Shown here piece after piece: positions 24,994 to 35,135 of a stretch of 64,000 nt of DNA (position 1 is its first letter; every line of letters starts with the position of its first letter). The notes beneath the pieces are model-generated. The model worked only from the letters and a program-made list of their open reading frames with translations, did no database searches and had not been told where the DNA came from. The translations under genes were made by a program, and so were the position numbers. This DNA comes from CBDHFQ01 sp965262565 (GTDB taxonomy: Bacteria; Bacteroidota; Bacteroidia; J057), in assembly GCA_965262565.1 (NCBI GenBank), contig CBDHFQ010000030.1, forward strand, positions 62,001-126,000. Direction: 5' to 3'.

Positions 24994-27375
24994 ATGGACC
25001 AGGATCAATTTAGAACTAATTTTATAGATGATATCCCATTGACCAGTGTGTTAAAGCGGTTCTTATCATTTTGGTATCTCTTTCTTGCTGCATTAGCCAT
25101 ATCAGTCTCCATTGCCTTTCTCTATGCCCGTGCCCAACAAAACACTTATCAGGTAAAAGCGCGACTAAGGCTAAATAACCAGGGAACAAATAATAAAACT
25201 GCTGAATCCTTTATGAAGGAAATAGATCTGTTGATGCCAAACGAGCAGGTAGAAGATGAAATGGGGGTACTTACTTCCCATAGTCTTATGGAACAAGCGG
25301 TGGAAAAATTATCTTTAGGTGTTTCTTTTTATCAAAGCGGATTTTGGGTAGATCAACAGTTGAACGATAATACCATCCCCTTCTTCGTTGACATTGATCC
25401 AAATCACCACCAATTAGTCGGCGTTCCTATCTATATCTCTTTATTGAATCAAAAAATTGTGGTTTATGTCTCAGAAAAAAGTGCCATGAGATATTTACCT
25501 GTTACCAATAAAAATGGTGAATGGATAAATGATATTGAAATAAGACAATATGCAAGAAATGGAGAACTCGTCCATGAACATCTTGCCTTTCGTATTTATC
25601 CGAATCCCGAATTTGTAGGGAACATAGAAGGGATGATGGATGAATACTATTTCGTCATCCATTCTAAGGATCAACTCATCAGATCTCATCAACAAAAACT
25701 AGGGGTCAGCCCAGTAGCAGAAGATGGAAATTTATTGGAATTGACCTCTTCCGGCCCTTTTATCGAAGAAGAGAAAGCTTTTTTAGATACGTTATTGTCG
25801 GTTTATTTGGCCAATGAGCATAAACGCAAGCAATCTGTAGGGCAGGGAATTATTAACCTCATTGACAATAAAATAGAAGCTATCTCCGATTCATTGAAAA
25901 AAGTAGAGGATCGACTGGAGCTATTCCGGGCTCAAAGTAATATTATGGATCTTTCTACCACTTCCGGTGAATTGACGAAACAACTCCTCGAACTGGAAGG
26001 GGAAAAAAGCAAGATAGAAGGACAAAACCAGCAATATAAGCTCATTTTGAATTATTTGGAGGGCCAACAACATACGACTCGTTCTGTGGCACCGTCAGCT
26101 ATTAATGTGGATGATCCCATTCTTACGCCTATTTGGAATCAGTTAACCAATCTGTACCAACAAAGATCCAATCTACAGCAAAGTGCCAAAGCGGATAATC
26201 CCCAGATGCAGCGATTGGAGAGAGAAATTGAGGATGTGAGAAGGCAACTAACAGAAAATGCGCGAAATAGAGTGAGAGCGTCTAATATTTCTCTCCGAAA
26301 AGTAAATGAAAGAGTTGGCTCCACGCAATCTCAAATTGATCGATTGCCTAAAAGCGAGAAGCGCCTCCGCCAATTGGAAAGACAGTACACTGTAGTAGAT
26401 CAAACGTATCAATATTTGCTACAAAAGCGAGCGGAAACTTCGATTGCCCTTGGAAATACGGGAAGTAGTAAAGATGTAGTAGATCGGGCTTATTTAACCA
26501 GTCCCAAACCGGTTGCCCCTAATAAATTGATGATGATCTTAATAGCAGCACTGGCAGGAATTGCTTTCCCATTATCGGGAATATTGATGTTAGACTATTT
26601 TGACCATAGAATTCAGGGATTAAGAGATATTTATTTGCAAACAGATATTCCTGTCTTAGGAATCATTGCTAAAAGTGATTCCGGTACCCGACTGTTAAAT
26701 CCTCAACAATCAGACCCTACTATATTGGAATGTTTTCGTGCGTTGAGGATTCAATTGAAAGATCAGTTGGATCATGTGGGAAAAGAAACGCACATGGTAG
26801 GAGTAACTTCTACCTGGGCGAATGAAGGAAAGACCTTTACTTCAGCGAATTTGAGTTGTGCATTAGCTATGGCGGGCCATAAAACAGTCCTGGTCGATTT
26901 GGATTTGAGGAAACCCAGCTTAGGAGATTATTTTTCGCGTCAGGATAATCACAAAGGAATTACGTCCTATTTAAATGGTGCACATGAAGTTACGGAAATT
27001 ATTCACGCTACGCACCTTCCTCATTTGGAATATATTTCTGCTGGACCTCCCCATGTTAATGCATTGGATCATATAGAAAGCCCTCAGTTTATGGAATTGA
27101 TAGAGGCGTTGAAAACCCTCTATGATTATGTGGTTTTGGATACGCCTCCTATTGGCCAAACTTCTGATTATATTTACTTTAAAGAGTTAGTTGACTTTAC
27201 CCTGTTTATTGTCCGGCACAAACAAACTCCTAAGCAATCCCTATCCCATATTCACAACTTATACCAATCAGGAAAAATTCCCGATGTAGGAATTGTGATT
27301 AATGATGTATCTAACAAAGCTGCTTTTGGATTGGGAGATGGAGTGTACGGCTATGGGAAGAAGCTGGAATATTAG
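24994..27375 (+). CDS. EPS co-polymerase and tyrosine autokinase (Wzc-like)
   Basis: A 793-residue fusion. Membrane segment 1 is at about residues 25-45, followed by a Wzz domain, long coiled coils (about 280-460), a GNVR-like segment (QLERQYTVVDQTYQYLLQKR), membrane segment 2 at about 505-530, and a cytoplasmic BY-kinase domain. The kinase has Walker A STWANEGKTFTSANL, Walker A' VLVDLDLRKP and a Walker B-like VVLDTPP. The C-terminal tyrosine cluster is short: three tyrosines in the last ten residues. It controls chain length and export by cyclic autophosphorylation. No partner phosphatase gene lies nearby. Confidence 0.92.
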   Translation: MDQDQFRTNFIDDIPLTSVLKRFLSFWYLFLAALAISVSIAFLYARAQQNTYQVKARLRLNNQGTNNKTAESFMKEIDLLMPNEQVEDEMGVLTSHSLMEQAVEKLSLGVSFYQSGFWVDQQLNDNTIPFFVDIDPNHHQLVGVPIYISLLNQKIVVYVSEKSAMRYLPVTNKNGEWINDIEIRQYARNGELVHEHLAFRIYPNPEFVGNIEGMMDEYYFVIHSKDQLIRSHQQKLGVSPVAEDGNLLELTSSGPFIEEEKAFLDTLLSVYLANEHKRKQSVGQGIINLIDNKIEAISDSLKKVEDRLELFRAQSNIMDLSTTSGELTKQLLELEGEKSKIEGQNQQYKLILNYLEGQQHTTRSVAPSAINVDDPILTPIWNQLTNLYQQRSNLQQSAKADNPQMQRLEREIEDVRRQLTENARNRVRASNISLRKVNERVGSTQSQIDRLPKSEKRLRQLERQYTVVDQTYQYLLQKRAETSIALGNTGSSKDVVDRAYLTSPKPVAPNKLMMILIAALAGIAFPLSGILMLDYFDHRIQGLRDIYLQTDIPVLGIIAKSDSGTRLLNPQQSDPTILECFRALRIQLKDQLDHVGKETHMVGVTSTWANEGKTFTSANLSCALAMAGHKTVLVDLDLRKPSLGDYFSRQDNHKGITSYLNGAHEVTEIIHATHLPHLEYISAGPPHVNALDHIESPQFMELIEALKTLYDYVVLDTPPIGQTSDYIYFKELVDFTLFIVRHKQTPKQSLSHIHNLYQSGKIPDVGIVINDVSNKAAFGLGDGVYGYGKKLEY

Positions 27376-27675
27376 GAAGTCTTTGTTGCGATATTAAAAA
27401 AGTATAAAAAAAGAACGCTTTGTATGTTTAAGGGAAATAGCTGGCAAATGTAGCAAAAGAAACATATTAGATTTCATGAGGTGATACCGTATTTACTGAG
27501 ATAAAAAACAAACTTTCCTCCAAACAATATTAATGAATTCTGTAGTGGGGAGATACATCAGCCTTCAAAAATAAACATAAATAGCTTGAATGCAGTGAAA
27601 GGGGATAATTTATATATCCCAGAGTGGATCTCAAAGAGACCACCCTGGATAAGTCATTGACATAACATATAACAT
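27376..27675. other. Intergenic region between convergent wzc-like and aconitase genes
   Basis: Three hundred bases. The only structure seen is the hairpin at 27615-27651 near the aconitase stop. No open frame. Confidence 0.5.
27615..27651. terminator. Terminator hairpin between convergent genes
   Basis: A stem of about 16 bp with minor mismatches: the left arm starts TATCCCAGAGTGG and the right arm ends CCACCCTGGATA, with a loop of AAA. On the minus strand an AT-rich stretch follows, so it probably ends the aconitase transcript and may also stop plus-strand reading from the EPS genes. There is no long T run, hence moderate confidence. Confidence 0.5.
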
Positions 27676-29931
27676 TTACTGTTGCGCTCTAATCAGATTC
27701 AATGCACTTCCGGCCTTCAACCATTCAATTTGCGCATCATTTAAGGATTGGTTCGTCATGATTTCGTCGCTGCTTCCATCTGAATGATGAAGTACTACTT
27801 TTACTTGAGATCCTGGTTGAATCCCTTTTAGATGCACATCAATTTTGTCGTCTTCCTGCACTTTATCGTAATCGGAAGGATTGGCGAAAGTCAAAGGAAG
27901 TACTCCCTGCTTTTTCAGATTCGTTTCGTGTATACGAGCAAAAGATTTCACTAAAACTACTCTCACTCCTCTGTGTCTGGGTTCCATGGCAGCATGCTCA
28001 CGTGAACTACCCTCTCCATAATTTTCGTCCCCTATAATGATGGACTGGATGCCTGCTTCACTGTAAGCCTTCGCTACTTTAGGGTTTTCCATATACTCTC
28101 CCGTCAACTGATTCTTGGAGTTTGGCTTCTTGGTAAAAGCATTGATAGCTCCAAGCATGAGATTGTTAGAAATATTTTCCAGATGTCCACGATAGCGCAA
28201 CCAAGGACCTGCCATCGAAATGTGGTCTGTAGTACATTTCCCAAAAGCTTTGATAAACAGCGTTAATCCGGTAATATTTTCTCCATCCCAAGGTTCGAAT
28301 GGGGTAAGTAATTGTAAACGCTCCGAATCAGCAGCTACTTCCACCTCGATATCACTTCCGTTTTCTATCGGAGGAATAAATCCAGCATCTTCTACGTCAA
28401 ATCCTTTGTCAGGTAATTCATCTCCTACCGGAGGATCCAGCATGACTTCCTTTCCTTCTTCATTGATTAATGGATCAGTTAAAGGATTGAATGTTAAGTC
28501 CCCTGCAATTGCAAAAGCGGTGACTAATTCTGGAGAAGCCACGAATGAATGTGTATTTGGGTTTCCATCGTTACGTTTAGCAAAATTTCTATTGAAAGAT
28601 GTGATGATAGAGTTTTTTCTGTCGGGATCTTCCATATGGCGAGCCCACTGGCCTATACATGGACCGCAGGCATTAGCCAGAACTACCCCTCCTATATCTT
28701 CAAAAGCCTTTAATAATCCATCTCTTTCTACGGTAAAGCGAACTTGCTCAGATCCGGGAGTGATAGTAAATTCGGCTTTTGTGCGCAGGTTTTTTGCTAC
28801 AGCCTGCTTGGCTACTGATGCTGCTCGATCTAAATCTTCGTAAGAAGAATTGGTACAAGATCCAATCAATCCCACTTCTAATACGGGAGGATACTCATTT
28901 TCTTTGATAGCATCAGCAAATTTAGATAATGGCCATGCACGGTCTGGAGAATAAGGACCATTAACATGTGGTTCCAAAGTGCTTAGATCTATTTCTATGA
29001 CCTGATCAAAATATGCTGTAGGATTTGCATAGGCTTCTTCATCCCCTGTAAGATGTTCCGCAATCTTGTCGGCTAAGGCAGCGATTTCTTCACGACCGGT
29101 AGCGCGCAAGTAACGCGACATTGCCTCATCATACCCAAAAGTAGAAGTTGTAGCACCAATTTCAGCCCCCATATTACAAATGGTTCCCTTCCCGGTGCCT
29201 GAAAGCTTTTTGGCTCCAGGACCAAAATATTCTACGATGGCACCAGTTCCTCCTTTTACGGTCAGAATCCCGGCTACTTTTAAAATCACATCCTTGGAAG
29301 CAGTCCATCCATTCATTTCCCCAGTTAATTTTACACCTATCAATTTGGGCATTTTCAGTTCCCAAGGCATTCCTGCCATAACATCTACCGCATCAGCACC
29401 TCCTACCCCTATGGCTATCATCCCTAAGCCTCCTGCATTAGGCGTATGAGAATCTGTTCCTATCATCATTCCTCCAGGGAAAGCATAATTTTCCAGGACT
29501 ACCTGATGAATAATTCCTGCTCCAGGCTTCCAAAATCCAAGGCCATATTTATTCGAAACTGAAGCCAGAAAATCATAAACTTCCTTATTTGTATCAATAG
29601 CCGTAGATAAATCTTCCTCAGCACCCACTTTCGCTTGAATAAGGTGATCACAATGAACGGTACTTGGAACCGCCACTTTTGTCTTACCTGCCATCATGAA
29701 TTGTAAAAGCGCCATTTGAGCAGTGGCATCCTGCATAGCTACGCGGTCAGGAGCAAAATTTACATAGTCTTTTCCTCTGGCAAATTCTCTCAGTTCCGTA
29801 TCTGCATGTAAGTGTGTATACAGTACCTTTTCTGCTAGAGTCATAGGGCGGTTGAGCACCTTACGCACCTGTGCTAGTTTCTCTGGGAGTTGTGCGTAAA
29901 TTTGCTCGATCATATCTAAATCAAAAATCAT
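27676..29931 (-). CDS. acn: Aconitate hydratase (mitochondrial type)
   Basis: A 751-residue [4Fe-4S] enzyme that interconverts citrate and isocitrate in the TCA cycle. Cluster ligands: C359 in GSCTNSSYED, and C422 and C425 in ACGPCIGQW. Substrate-binding phrases D-S-H-T-P-N-A-G-G-L-G (about 160-170) and GDENYGEGSSREHAA in the swivel domain are intact. The length and N-terminus match the mitochondrial-type aconitase common in Bacteroidota, not AcnA/IRP1 (about 890) or AcnB (about 860). Monocistronic: flanked by the hairpin at 27615 and a divergent gene. Confidence 0.96.
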   Translation of the reverse strand: MIFDLDMIEQIYAQLPEKLAQVRKVLNRPMTLAEKVLYTHLHADTELREFARGKDYVNFAPDRVAMQDATAQMALLQFMMAGKTKVAVPSTVHCDHLIQAKVGAEEDLSTAIDTNKEVYDFLASVSNKYGLGFWKPGAGIIHQVVLENYAFPGGMMIGTDSHTPNAGGLGMIAIGVGGADAVDVMAGMPWELKMPKLIGVKLTGEMNGWTASKDVILKVAGILTVKGGTGAIVEYFGPGAKKLSGTGKGTICNMGAEIGATTSTFGYDEAMSRYLRATGREEIAALADKIAEHLTGDEEAYANPTAYFDQVIEIDLSTLEPHVNGPYSPDRAWPLSKFADAIKENEYPPVLEVGLIGSCTNSSYEDLDRAASVAKQAVAKNLRTKAEFTITPGSEQVRFTVERDGLLKAFEDIGGVVLANACGPCIGQWARHMEDPDRKNSIITSFNRNFAKRNDGNPNTHSFVASPELVTAFAIAGDLTFNPLTDPLINEEGKEVMLDPPVGDELPDKGFDVEDAGFIPPIENGSDIEVEVAADSERLQLLTPFEPWDGENITGLTLFIKAFGKCTTDHISMAGPWLRYRGHLENISNNLMLGAINAFTKKPNSKNQLTGEYMENPKVAKAYSEAGIQSIIIGDENYGEGSSREHAAMEPRHRGVRVVLVKSFARIHETNLKKQGVLPLTFANPSDYDKVQEDDKIDVHLKGIQPGSQVKVVLHHSDGSSDEIMTNQSLNDAQIEWLKAGSALNLIRAQQ

Positions 29932-30049
29932 AGGAGTAGTGCTTAGCTAGATAAATTAAAATTAATTGCGAAAATATACGAAATTACTTCCTAGTTCAAG
30001 ATACGACCCATAATCATATTCGTTAAATCACATATTTCTCACTACCGTT

Positions 30050-30844
30050 ATGTCCCATACAGAAAAATACGACCGAATTGGGTACCAGTATAATCAAACC
30101 AGACAGGCTGATCCCTATATTACTACCCAATTAATGCGTCTCCTCCTTCCAGTTTCAGGGGCTTTTTATGCCGATATCGGATGTGGAACGGGAAATTATA
30201 CGATTGCCTTACATAAGTTGAATGTACCTATCATAGGGATAGAACCATCTAGTTTTATGCTAAATAAAGCACAGGAAGCTGAACCCGAAATGGATTGGCG
30301 GCAAGGATGGTCCCATGATATTCCTATGGCCAGCAATTATCTCAATGGCGCCATAGCTACCTTAACGATTCATCACTGGGAAAATTTAGCTGCTTCCTTC
30401 AAAGAAATTTACAGGGTGATGAAGAGTGGTGGACGGCTGGTCATTTTTACTTCCTGCCCCACTCAAATGAAAGGATATTGGCTGAATGCTTACTTCCCTC
30501 AAATGTTGAAAGATTCTATCATCCAAATGCCAGCTTATGAAAAGGTAGTAGACCTATTAATAAAAGCTGGATTTGAACAAATAGAACGAAAGAATTACTT
30601 TGTTTCTCCACATTTGCAGGATCTCTTCTTGTATTCAGGTAAACATCGCCCTCACCTTTATCTGGATCCAGCTGTAAGATCAGGCATTTCTTCATTTGCA
30701 GATCTATCCCTTAAAGAAGAGGTAGATTCAGGACTCGCCTCATTGGATCAAGACATAAAGAACGGATATATAAAAGAGGTGATGGAGCGATTTGAAAATG
30801 AAAGAGGAGATTATCTTTTTGTGGCGGCCATTAAAAAGCCTTAG
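30050..30844 (+). CDS. Class I SAM-dependent methyltransferase
   Basis: A 264-residue protein. Motif I is ADIGCGTGNYT at about residues 41-51, the acidic residue at the end of strand 2 is in IIGIEPSSFML, and LNGAIATLTIHHW and YRVMKSGGRLVIFT follow (motifs II/III of the UbiE/Methyltransf_11 type). Substrate unknown. It ends 6 bases before the guanine deaminase start, so the two are translationally linked and form an operon. Confidence 0.88.
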   Translation: MSHTEKYDRIGYQYNQTRQADPYITTQLMRLLLPVSGAFYADIGCGTGNYTIALHKLNVPIIGIEPSSFMLNKAQEAEPEMDWRQGWSHDIPMASNYLNGAIATLTIHHWENLAASFKEIYRVMKSGGRLVIFTSCPTQMKGYWLNAYFPQMLKDSIIQMPAYEKVVDLLIKAGFEQIERKNYFVSPHLQDLFLYSGKHRPHLYLDPAVRSGISSFADLSLKEEVDSGLASLDQDIKNGYIKEVMERFENERGDYLFVAAIKKP

Positions 30845-30850
30845 TTGTTT

Positions 30851-31348
30851 ATGTGTTTGGAGAAAGATTATACCAATGAACAAGAAGTTGCTTTCATGAG
30901 AGAGGCAATCAACCTGGCAAGGATTGGCATGGAGCGAAATGAAGGTGGGCCATTTGGCGCTGTAATTGTAAAAGACGGGAAAATTATTGGCAGAGGACAT
31001 AACACTGTAACCAGTAGCAATGACCCCACGGCCCACGCAGAAATGAATGCCATCAGAGAGGCTTGCGAATATCTTCAGGACTTCCAACTGATAGATTGCA
31101 CCATCTATACTTCCTGTGAGCCTTGTCCTATGTGTCTGGGAGCGATTTATTGGGCCAGGCTATCCAGGATAATTTATGCAAGTGATCGATATGATGCCGC
31201 GAATATCGATTTTGATGATCAGTTTATCTATGATGAATTACAGGTGCCATATGAAGACAGACAAATAAAAGTAAGGCAAATGTTAAGAGATGAGAGCATT
31301 AAATTATTTAAGGAATGGGAGGAAAAGTCGAATAAAAAACTTTATTAA
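30851..31348 (+). CDS. guaD: Guanine deaminase (cytidine-deaminase fold)
   Basis: A 165-residue zinc deaminase. Zinc ligands: H62 in SNDPTAHAEMNAI, with E64 as the proton shuttle, and C89/C92 in YTSCEPCPMCLGAIYWARL. The downstream phrase D-A-A-N-I-D-F-D-D-Q-F-I-Y and the aromatic C-terminus (KKLY) closely resemble Bacillus GuaD, which separates it from TadA. It converts guanine to xanthine. The frame is open from a TTG at 30845, but the ATG at 30851 is the better start. Confidence 0.88.
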   Translation: MCLEKDYTNEQEVAFMREAINLARIGMERNEGGPFGAVIVKDGKIIGRGHNTVTSSNDPTAHAEMNAIREACEYLQDFQLIDCTIYTSCEPCPMCLGAIYWARLSRIIYASDRYDAANIDFDDQFIYDELQVPYEDRQIKVRQMLRDESIKLFKEWEEKSNKKLY

Positions 31349-31433
31349 ACGAAATAATATTATTAAAAAATAAGAATAATTCGTAATTGTAAAGATGTAT
31401 AATATCTCGTTTTCGCACTAATAACATGATCCC

Positions 31434-31637
31434 GTGGATACCATAAGAAAAATAAATGTACTCTTATCGTCCACAAAGAAACAGTTGAAAATGACTGATT
31501 CTATTCTGGAATTGAATAAGCAACAGCTTAATTGTCAGGAGAAAACGCTGGAGCAAATGCATCAGATTATTAAAATGGCGAAGGACAATAAACAAGCATC
31601 AATGAACTTGCCGTATATTTATCACTTTCTTCAGTAA
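31434..31637 (+). CDS. Possible small coiled-coil protein
   Basis: A 67-codon frame with a GTG start, or 48 codons from the ATG at 31491. The sequence is rich in Q, K, L and N with heptad-like spacing (SILELNKQQLNCQEKTLEQM). No family recognised. It lies alone in the gap between the deaminase and the TonB-receptor terminator. Could be chance. Confidence 0.3.
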   Translation: MDTIRKINVLLSSTKKQLKMTDSILELNKQQLNCQEKTLEQMHQIIKMAKDNKQASMNLPYIYHFLQ

Positions 31638-31688
31638 GAAAAAATATATTGGAAATCTGGCTTATTTTTTTGTTTAATCAATACTTAA

Positions 31689-31724
31689 ACAAAAATAAAA
31701 CCACATACAACATAAAATGTGGTT
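31689..31724 (-). terminator. Intrinsic terminator of the TonB-dependent receptor gene
   Basis: Perfect 8-bp arms, 31699-31706 and 31717-31724, with a 10-base loop, followed on the minus strand by TTTTATTTTTG. It lies 45 bases after the receptor's stop codon. Confidence 0.7.
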
Positions 31725-31768
31725 AGATATTCATGCCTATCCCATACTATTTGTTAATTCGGATATAT

Positions 31769-34132
31769 TTAAAAATCTACCACTATACCTATGGAAGGTA
31801 AAATCGTTCCCGTTTCGAGATCAGTAATTTCTACCAGCGTTCTGGGTAGTAATATTTCTCGATTTTCATCTCTTGCCAGGCCATATACAGGTGGTTGGGG
31901 AACATCTGCCCCATAAAGATTTTGAATATCTAGAAATACATTCAAGCTAAGCTTCTCAAAGTTCCATTTCTTGTCTATCCGTACATCTAAAGCATTAAAT
32001 ACATCTATTCTATCTTCTCCCAAGCGTGAATAATCTAATACAATCTCGGGATAAGTGATCGTAGTGGCTTCCTGATCCACTGGAGCAAAAGGTGCGCGTC
32101 CCAAATACCTGAACTTAGCCCCAAGTTCCCAGTTTTTTCCAAATTTATAGCCTCCGGTGAAACTGACAATCTGTCTATTGTCCCAAATAGAAGGCACGAA
32201 CTCCTCTTCATCAAAATTAGTGTATTCGCTCTGATACAAAGTATAAGCCAGAATGGCGAATAAATTCCTCGTTAATTTTTGCTGGGCCAGAAACTCTATG
32301 CCGAAGGTCCGTCCTAATCCTACACTTTCTACGGGTTCACTACCAAACACCTCAAAATCTGCCCCTAAATTCGCCAAAGAAACACTATCGCGAATGGAAA
32401 CCGGATAATTCCCATATCGCTTGTAAAATCCCTCAACTGTAAATCTTGTACTGACACGCGGCGAAAATTCAAATCCCGCTACAAAATGATCACTACGAAT
32501 ATATTTAGCATTTCTATTAACCAAGGTTTGTGTATTGTCCTTAAAACCTAAAACAGTAGAAGGAGGGATTTTATAATATCTTCCCACAGAAGCATTCAAT
32601 TTCCACTTTCCCAATTCATCTAATTGGGTGGAGACCGCTAATCTAGGGGAAAATGTGCGAAAAAGATCGTTTCCATTATCCGTGAATGAATTTCCATCCA
32701 GACGGAAACCCACCGAAAGACGAATACGATTATTCAGTAGAGGTCGTGATACCTGGGAGAAGAAGCCATATTTATAAAAATCGATATCACTATTAAAGTT
32801 CACTTCATTAATTAAGTCATCTGTTTCATTTTGATATGCTACTCTTTGGACTGTAGCTCCTGCACTAAGCTTCAAATCCCCAAAAAACTGAGTGTACTCA
32901 GAACGAAATTTTATTTCAAAGTCCCGCGAATCATTAGCGAAAAATAATCCTTCCTCGTTTTCATTATCTTCAAATTGCTGGAAATTATTATTGAGGATAT
33001 TATAACTTAATGAATTTCTCAAAAACCCAACTTTCTCTTTAAATCTCATTCTCCAACTGATTCCTGTAGTTGAGGACCATTGGCTGATAATAGGAGCCTG
33101 ATCCAGGTCAGTTTGGGCTTCAGGAGTAAGGTCATCCGGTATATTAGTAGAAAAATCATCAATCGCCCCCAATCCTATCAAATTAATTTCATTATACGGG
33201 TCGATCTTATGGTTTATTTTGAACTGATAGTCCCAATAATCCGGTAGAAAGGGAAGTTCGAGTAATTGAAACAATAATTGAAGATAGGAACGGCGAACAG
33301 AGACAATGTAGGAAGTTTTAGCACTTTCATTTCCTTTACCCCCAATAGGACCTTCTAAGGTTAGGGCAGCATCAGAAGCACTGACTCTAACATTGGTACG
33401 AAGTTCTCTGTTGTTCCCATTTCGTTGGTCAAATTGTAGCACCGCAGATAGGGTATTATCATATTGAGCAGAAAAAGCACTAGTAGTTAGGGTAACGCCT
33501 TCAAAAAAAGAAACATTTAGCAGACTTACAGGACCACCCCCACTACCCTGGGTTGCAAAGTGATTGATATTAGGGATCTCTATGCCATCCAGATAGTAAA
33601 CAACTTCATTAGGAGCTCCCCCTCTAATAATCACCTCATTTCTGAATCCCTGAACAGCACCCGAAACTCCAGGTAGCGATTGAATAACTTTCGCCACATC
33701 ATTACTACCTCCTGGATAGGCTATAATTTCCTCTGTGGTAAGAGATTGAGTGGAAAGAGGCGTTTCTATAGACTTGATAAATGGATCAGGCCGGATTTCT
33801 ACTCCCTCTACTTCAATAGCGGTTTCTTCCAGTTGAAAATTAAGGTCAATATTCCCTTGAGAACGAACGATGACATTGAATTTGGTCAATGGCTTAAATC
33901 CGAGATAAGTAGCAGTAACGTTATAAGCTTTCGTAGGAATATTGGCAATAGAAAAAAAGCCTTCCTCATTTGTAGTTGCTCCTAAGCGTGTACTGTCTAA
34001 TCTGACAGTAGCCCCTACCAGTGGCTCTTCTGAAGTGGAATTGATAACGTATCCACTTAAGGTACCACTGACTTGCGCCATAAGGAAGGTAGGAACAAAA
34101 GTAGCAAGAAGAAAAATGATCCATCGATTCAT
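31769..34132 (-). CDS. TonB-dependent outer membrane receptor with carboxypeptidase-regulatory domain
   Basis: I chose Met38 of the long frame as the start because it opens a clean signal peptide (MNRWIIFLLATFVPTFLMA-Q); the upstream codons look like leader sequence. The mature protein (787 residues in total) has a CarboxypepD_reg-like domain (residues about 20-105, GYVINSTSEEPLVGATVRLD), a plug (about 115-230, with GGAPNEVVYYLDGIEIPNINH) and a 22-strand-type barrel ending in V-V-D-F. It takes up a large ligand using TonB energy. No SusD-like gene is next to it, so the ligand is not evident. Confidence 0.9.
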   Translation of the reverse strand: MNRWIIFLLATFVPTFLMAQVSGTLSGYVINSTSEEPLVGATVRLDSTRLGATTNEEGFFSIANIPTKAYNVTATYLGFKPLTKFNVIVRSQGNIDLNFQLEETAIEVEGVEIRPDPFIKSIETPLSTQSLTTEEIIAYPGGSNDVAKVIQSLPGVSGAVQGFRNEVIIRGGAPNEVVYYLDGIEIPNINHFATQGSGGGPVSLLNVSFFEGVTLTTSAFSAQYDNTLSAVLQFDQRNGNNRELRTNVRVSASDAALTLEGPIGGKGNESAKTSYIVSVRRSYLQLLFQLLELPFLPDYWDYQFKINHKIDPYNEINLIGLGAIDDFSTNIPDDLTPEAQTDLDQAPIISQWSSTTGISWRMRFKEKVGFLRNSLSYNILNNNFQQFEDNENEEGLFFANDSRDFEIKFRSEYTQFFGDLKLSAGATVQRVAYQNETDDLINEVNFNSDIDFYKYGFFSQVSRPLLNNRIRLSVGFRLDGNSFTDNGNDLFRTFSPRLAVSTQLDELGKWKLNASVGRYYKIPPSTVLGFKDNTQTLVNRNAKYIRSDHFVAGFEFSPRVSTRFTVEGFYKRYGNYPVSIRDSVSLANLGADFEVFGSEPVESVGLGRTFGIEFLAQQKLTRNLFAILAYTLYQSEYTNFDEEEFVPSIWDNRQIVSFTGGYKFGKNWELGAKFRYLGRAPFAPVDQEATTITYPEIVLDYSRLGEDRIDVFNALDVRIDKKWNFEKLSLNVFLDIQNLYGADVPQPPVYGLARDENREILLPRTLVEITDLETGTILPSIGIVVDF

Positions 34133-34739
34133 TGAAATATGGGTTAGCAGAAATAGTTTAAATTGGGTAAAGTATGGAATAGCTGCTAGGATCTTTACAT
34201 TAATTTCCATCAGAACTTGAGAGTTCAAATATTTGTTTGTCATATCTTAAAAATCGAATCTGACCCGAAGAGCCTATCCCCAATGGCTTGAGCACCCAAA
34301 ATCAATGATTTTTGATCCTTAGGGTACTCTGCCACAATGAGGACTAGTAAATAGTGGCTTATGATGGTATTAAGATCGAGCAAAAGAAACTCATTGGAGA
34401 AAGCTAAATGATGAGGTGTAATTTTAGTTCAGTAAGATGATCGATAATATAGTTGAAGTGAAATTATCGATCATTGCAGTAGATATCGAAGGTGAGAGTG
34501 ATTGATCAAGGAAGAGTTATTAGATTAAGAAGAGTGTATAAGAGCTTATTGAAGCATTGGCGCTGGAAAGTGAAGAAGTAGATCCAAGATTGTAGTAGTA
34601 GCATATAATAAAGCTAGGAAGTTAGCTCTTAAAAAAAGAGAAGGGGTGGAAATTGCGCATGACATATTTGGTATATTTAATATGTTTTCTTCTTTTTGCA
34701 TAGCTTGTAATTTCAGAAAGAAAGGTCTCGCATTTTCAT
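34133..34739. other. Intergenic region of about 600 bp, possible decayed coding sequence
   Basis: On the minus strand a frame covering about 34246-34400 is open and protein-like near its end (L-I-L-G-A-Q-A-I-G-D-R-L-F-G-S-D-S), ending at a TGA near the upstream ATG of the receptor frame. On the plus strand, short frames at about 34535-34690 also look like decayed coding sequence (I-V-V-V-A-Y-N-K-A-R-K-L-A-L-K-K). Neither has a start or a known family. The region also holds a perfect inverted repeat at 34437-34474. Confidence 0.35.
34437..34474. repeat. Perfect 12-bp inverted repeat
   Basis: Arms ATGATCGATAAT (34437-34448) and ATTATCGATCAT (34463-34474) with a 14-base loop. No T run follows on either strand, so an operator or RNA stem is more likely than a terminator. 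Confidence 0.55.
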
Positions 34740-35135
34740 ATGAAAAGTGATATAAAGAACAGATTAGATATAGAATTATTGGTTAATAGATTTTATACCA
34801 GTGTATTCGATGATCATTCGATAGGCTATATATTTACAGAAGCAGTAAGTATAGACTGGGAGAGCCATTTACCTACCATGTACCAGTTTTGGGAAAGCAT
34901 TTTACTGGGTAAAGCTACCTATAAAGGTAATCCGATGTTAACACATATTCTGTTGAATAAGAAGGTTAAGCTAAAAAAAGAGCATTTCGATAGATGGCTT
35001 ACTCTTTGGGAGCAGACGGTAGATTTGAATTTCCAGGGAAAAAAAGCCGAAGAAGCAAAATTTAGAGCTAGGACTATGAGGACATTAATGGAACACAAGA
35101 TTGCTCAAAGTGAAAATCCGGATGTTATGTTGTAA
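34740..35135 (+). CDS. Group III truncated haemoglobin
   Basis: A 131-residue globin of the TrHb III type: it starts DIELLVNRFYTSVFDDHSIG (B helix region), then YQFWESILLGKATYKGNPM and the proximal-histidine region K-E-H-F-D-R-W-L-T-L-W (His82), ending with A-x-F-R-A-R-T-M. It binds haem and probably handles O2 or NO in the cytoplasm; the exact role is unknown for the group. Monocistronic, convergent with the NatB-like gene. Confidence 0.9.
   Translation: MKSDIKNRLDIELLVNRFYTSVFDDHSIGYIFTEAVSIDWESHLPTMYQFWESILLGKATYKGNPMLTHILLNKKVKLKKEHFDRWLTLWEQTVDLNFQGKKAEEAKFRARTMRTLMEHKIAQSENPDVML

Noticed and set aside
28220..28843. Plus-strand open frame of 207 codons inside the aconitase gene
   Set aside because: It is the antisense of strongly conserved aconitase sequence and has no recognisable protein features.
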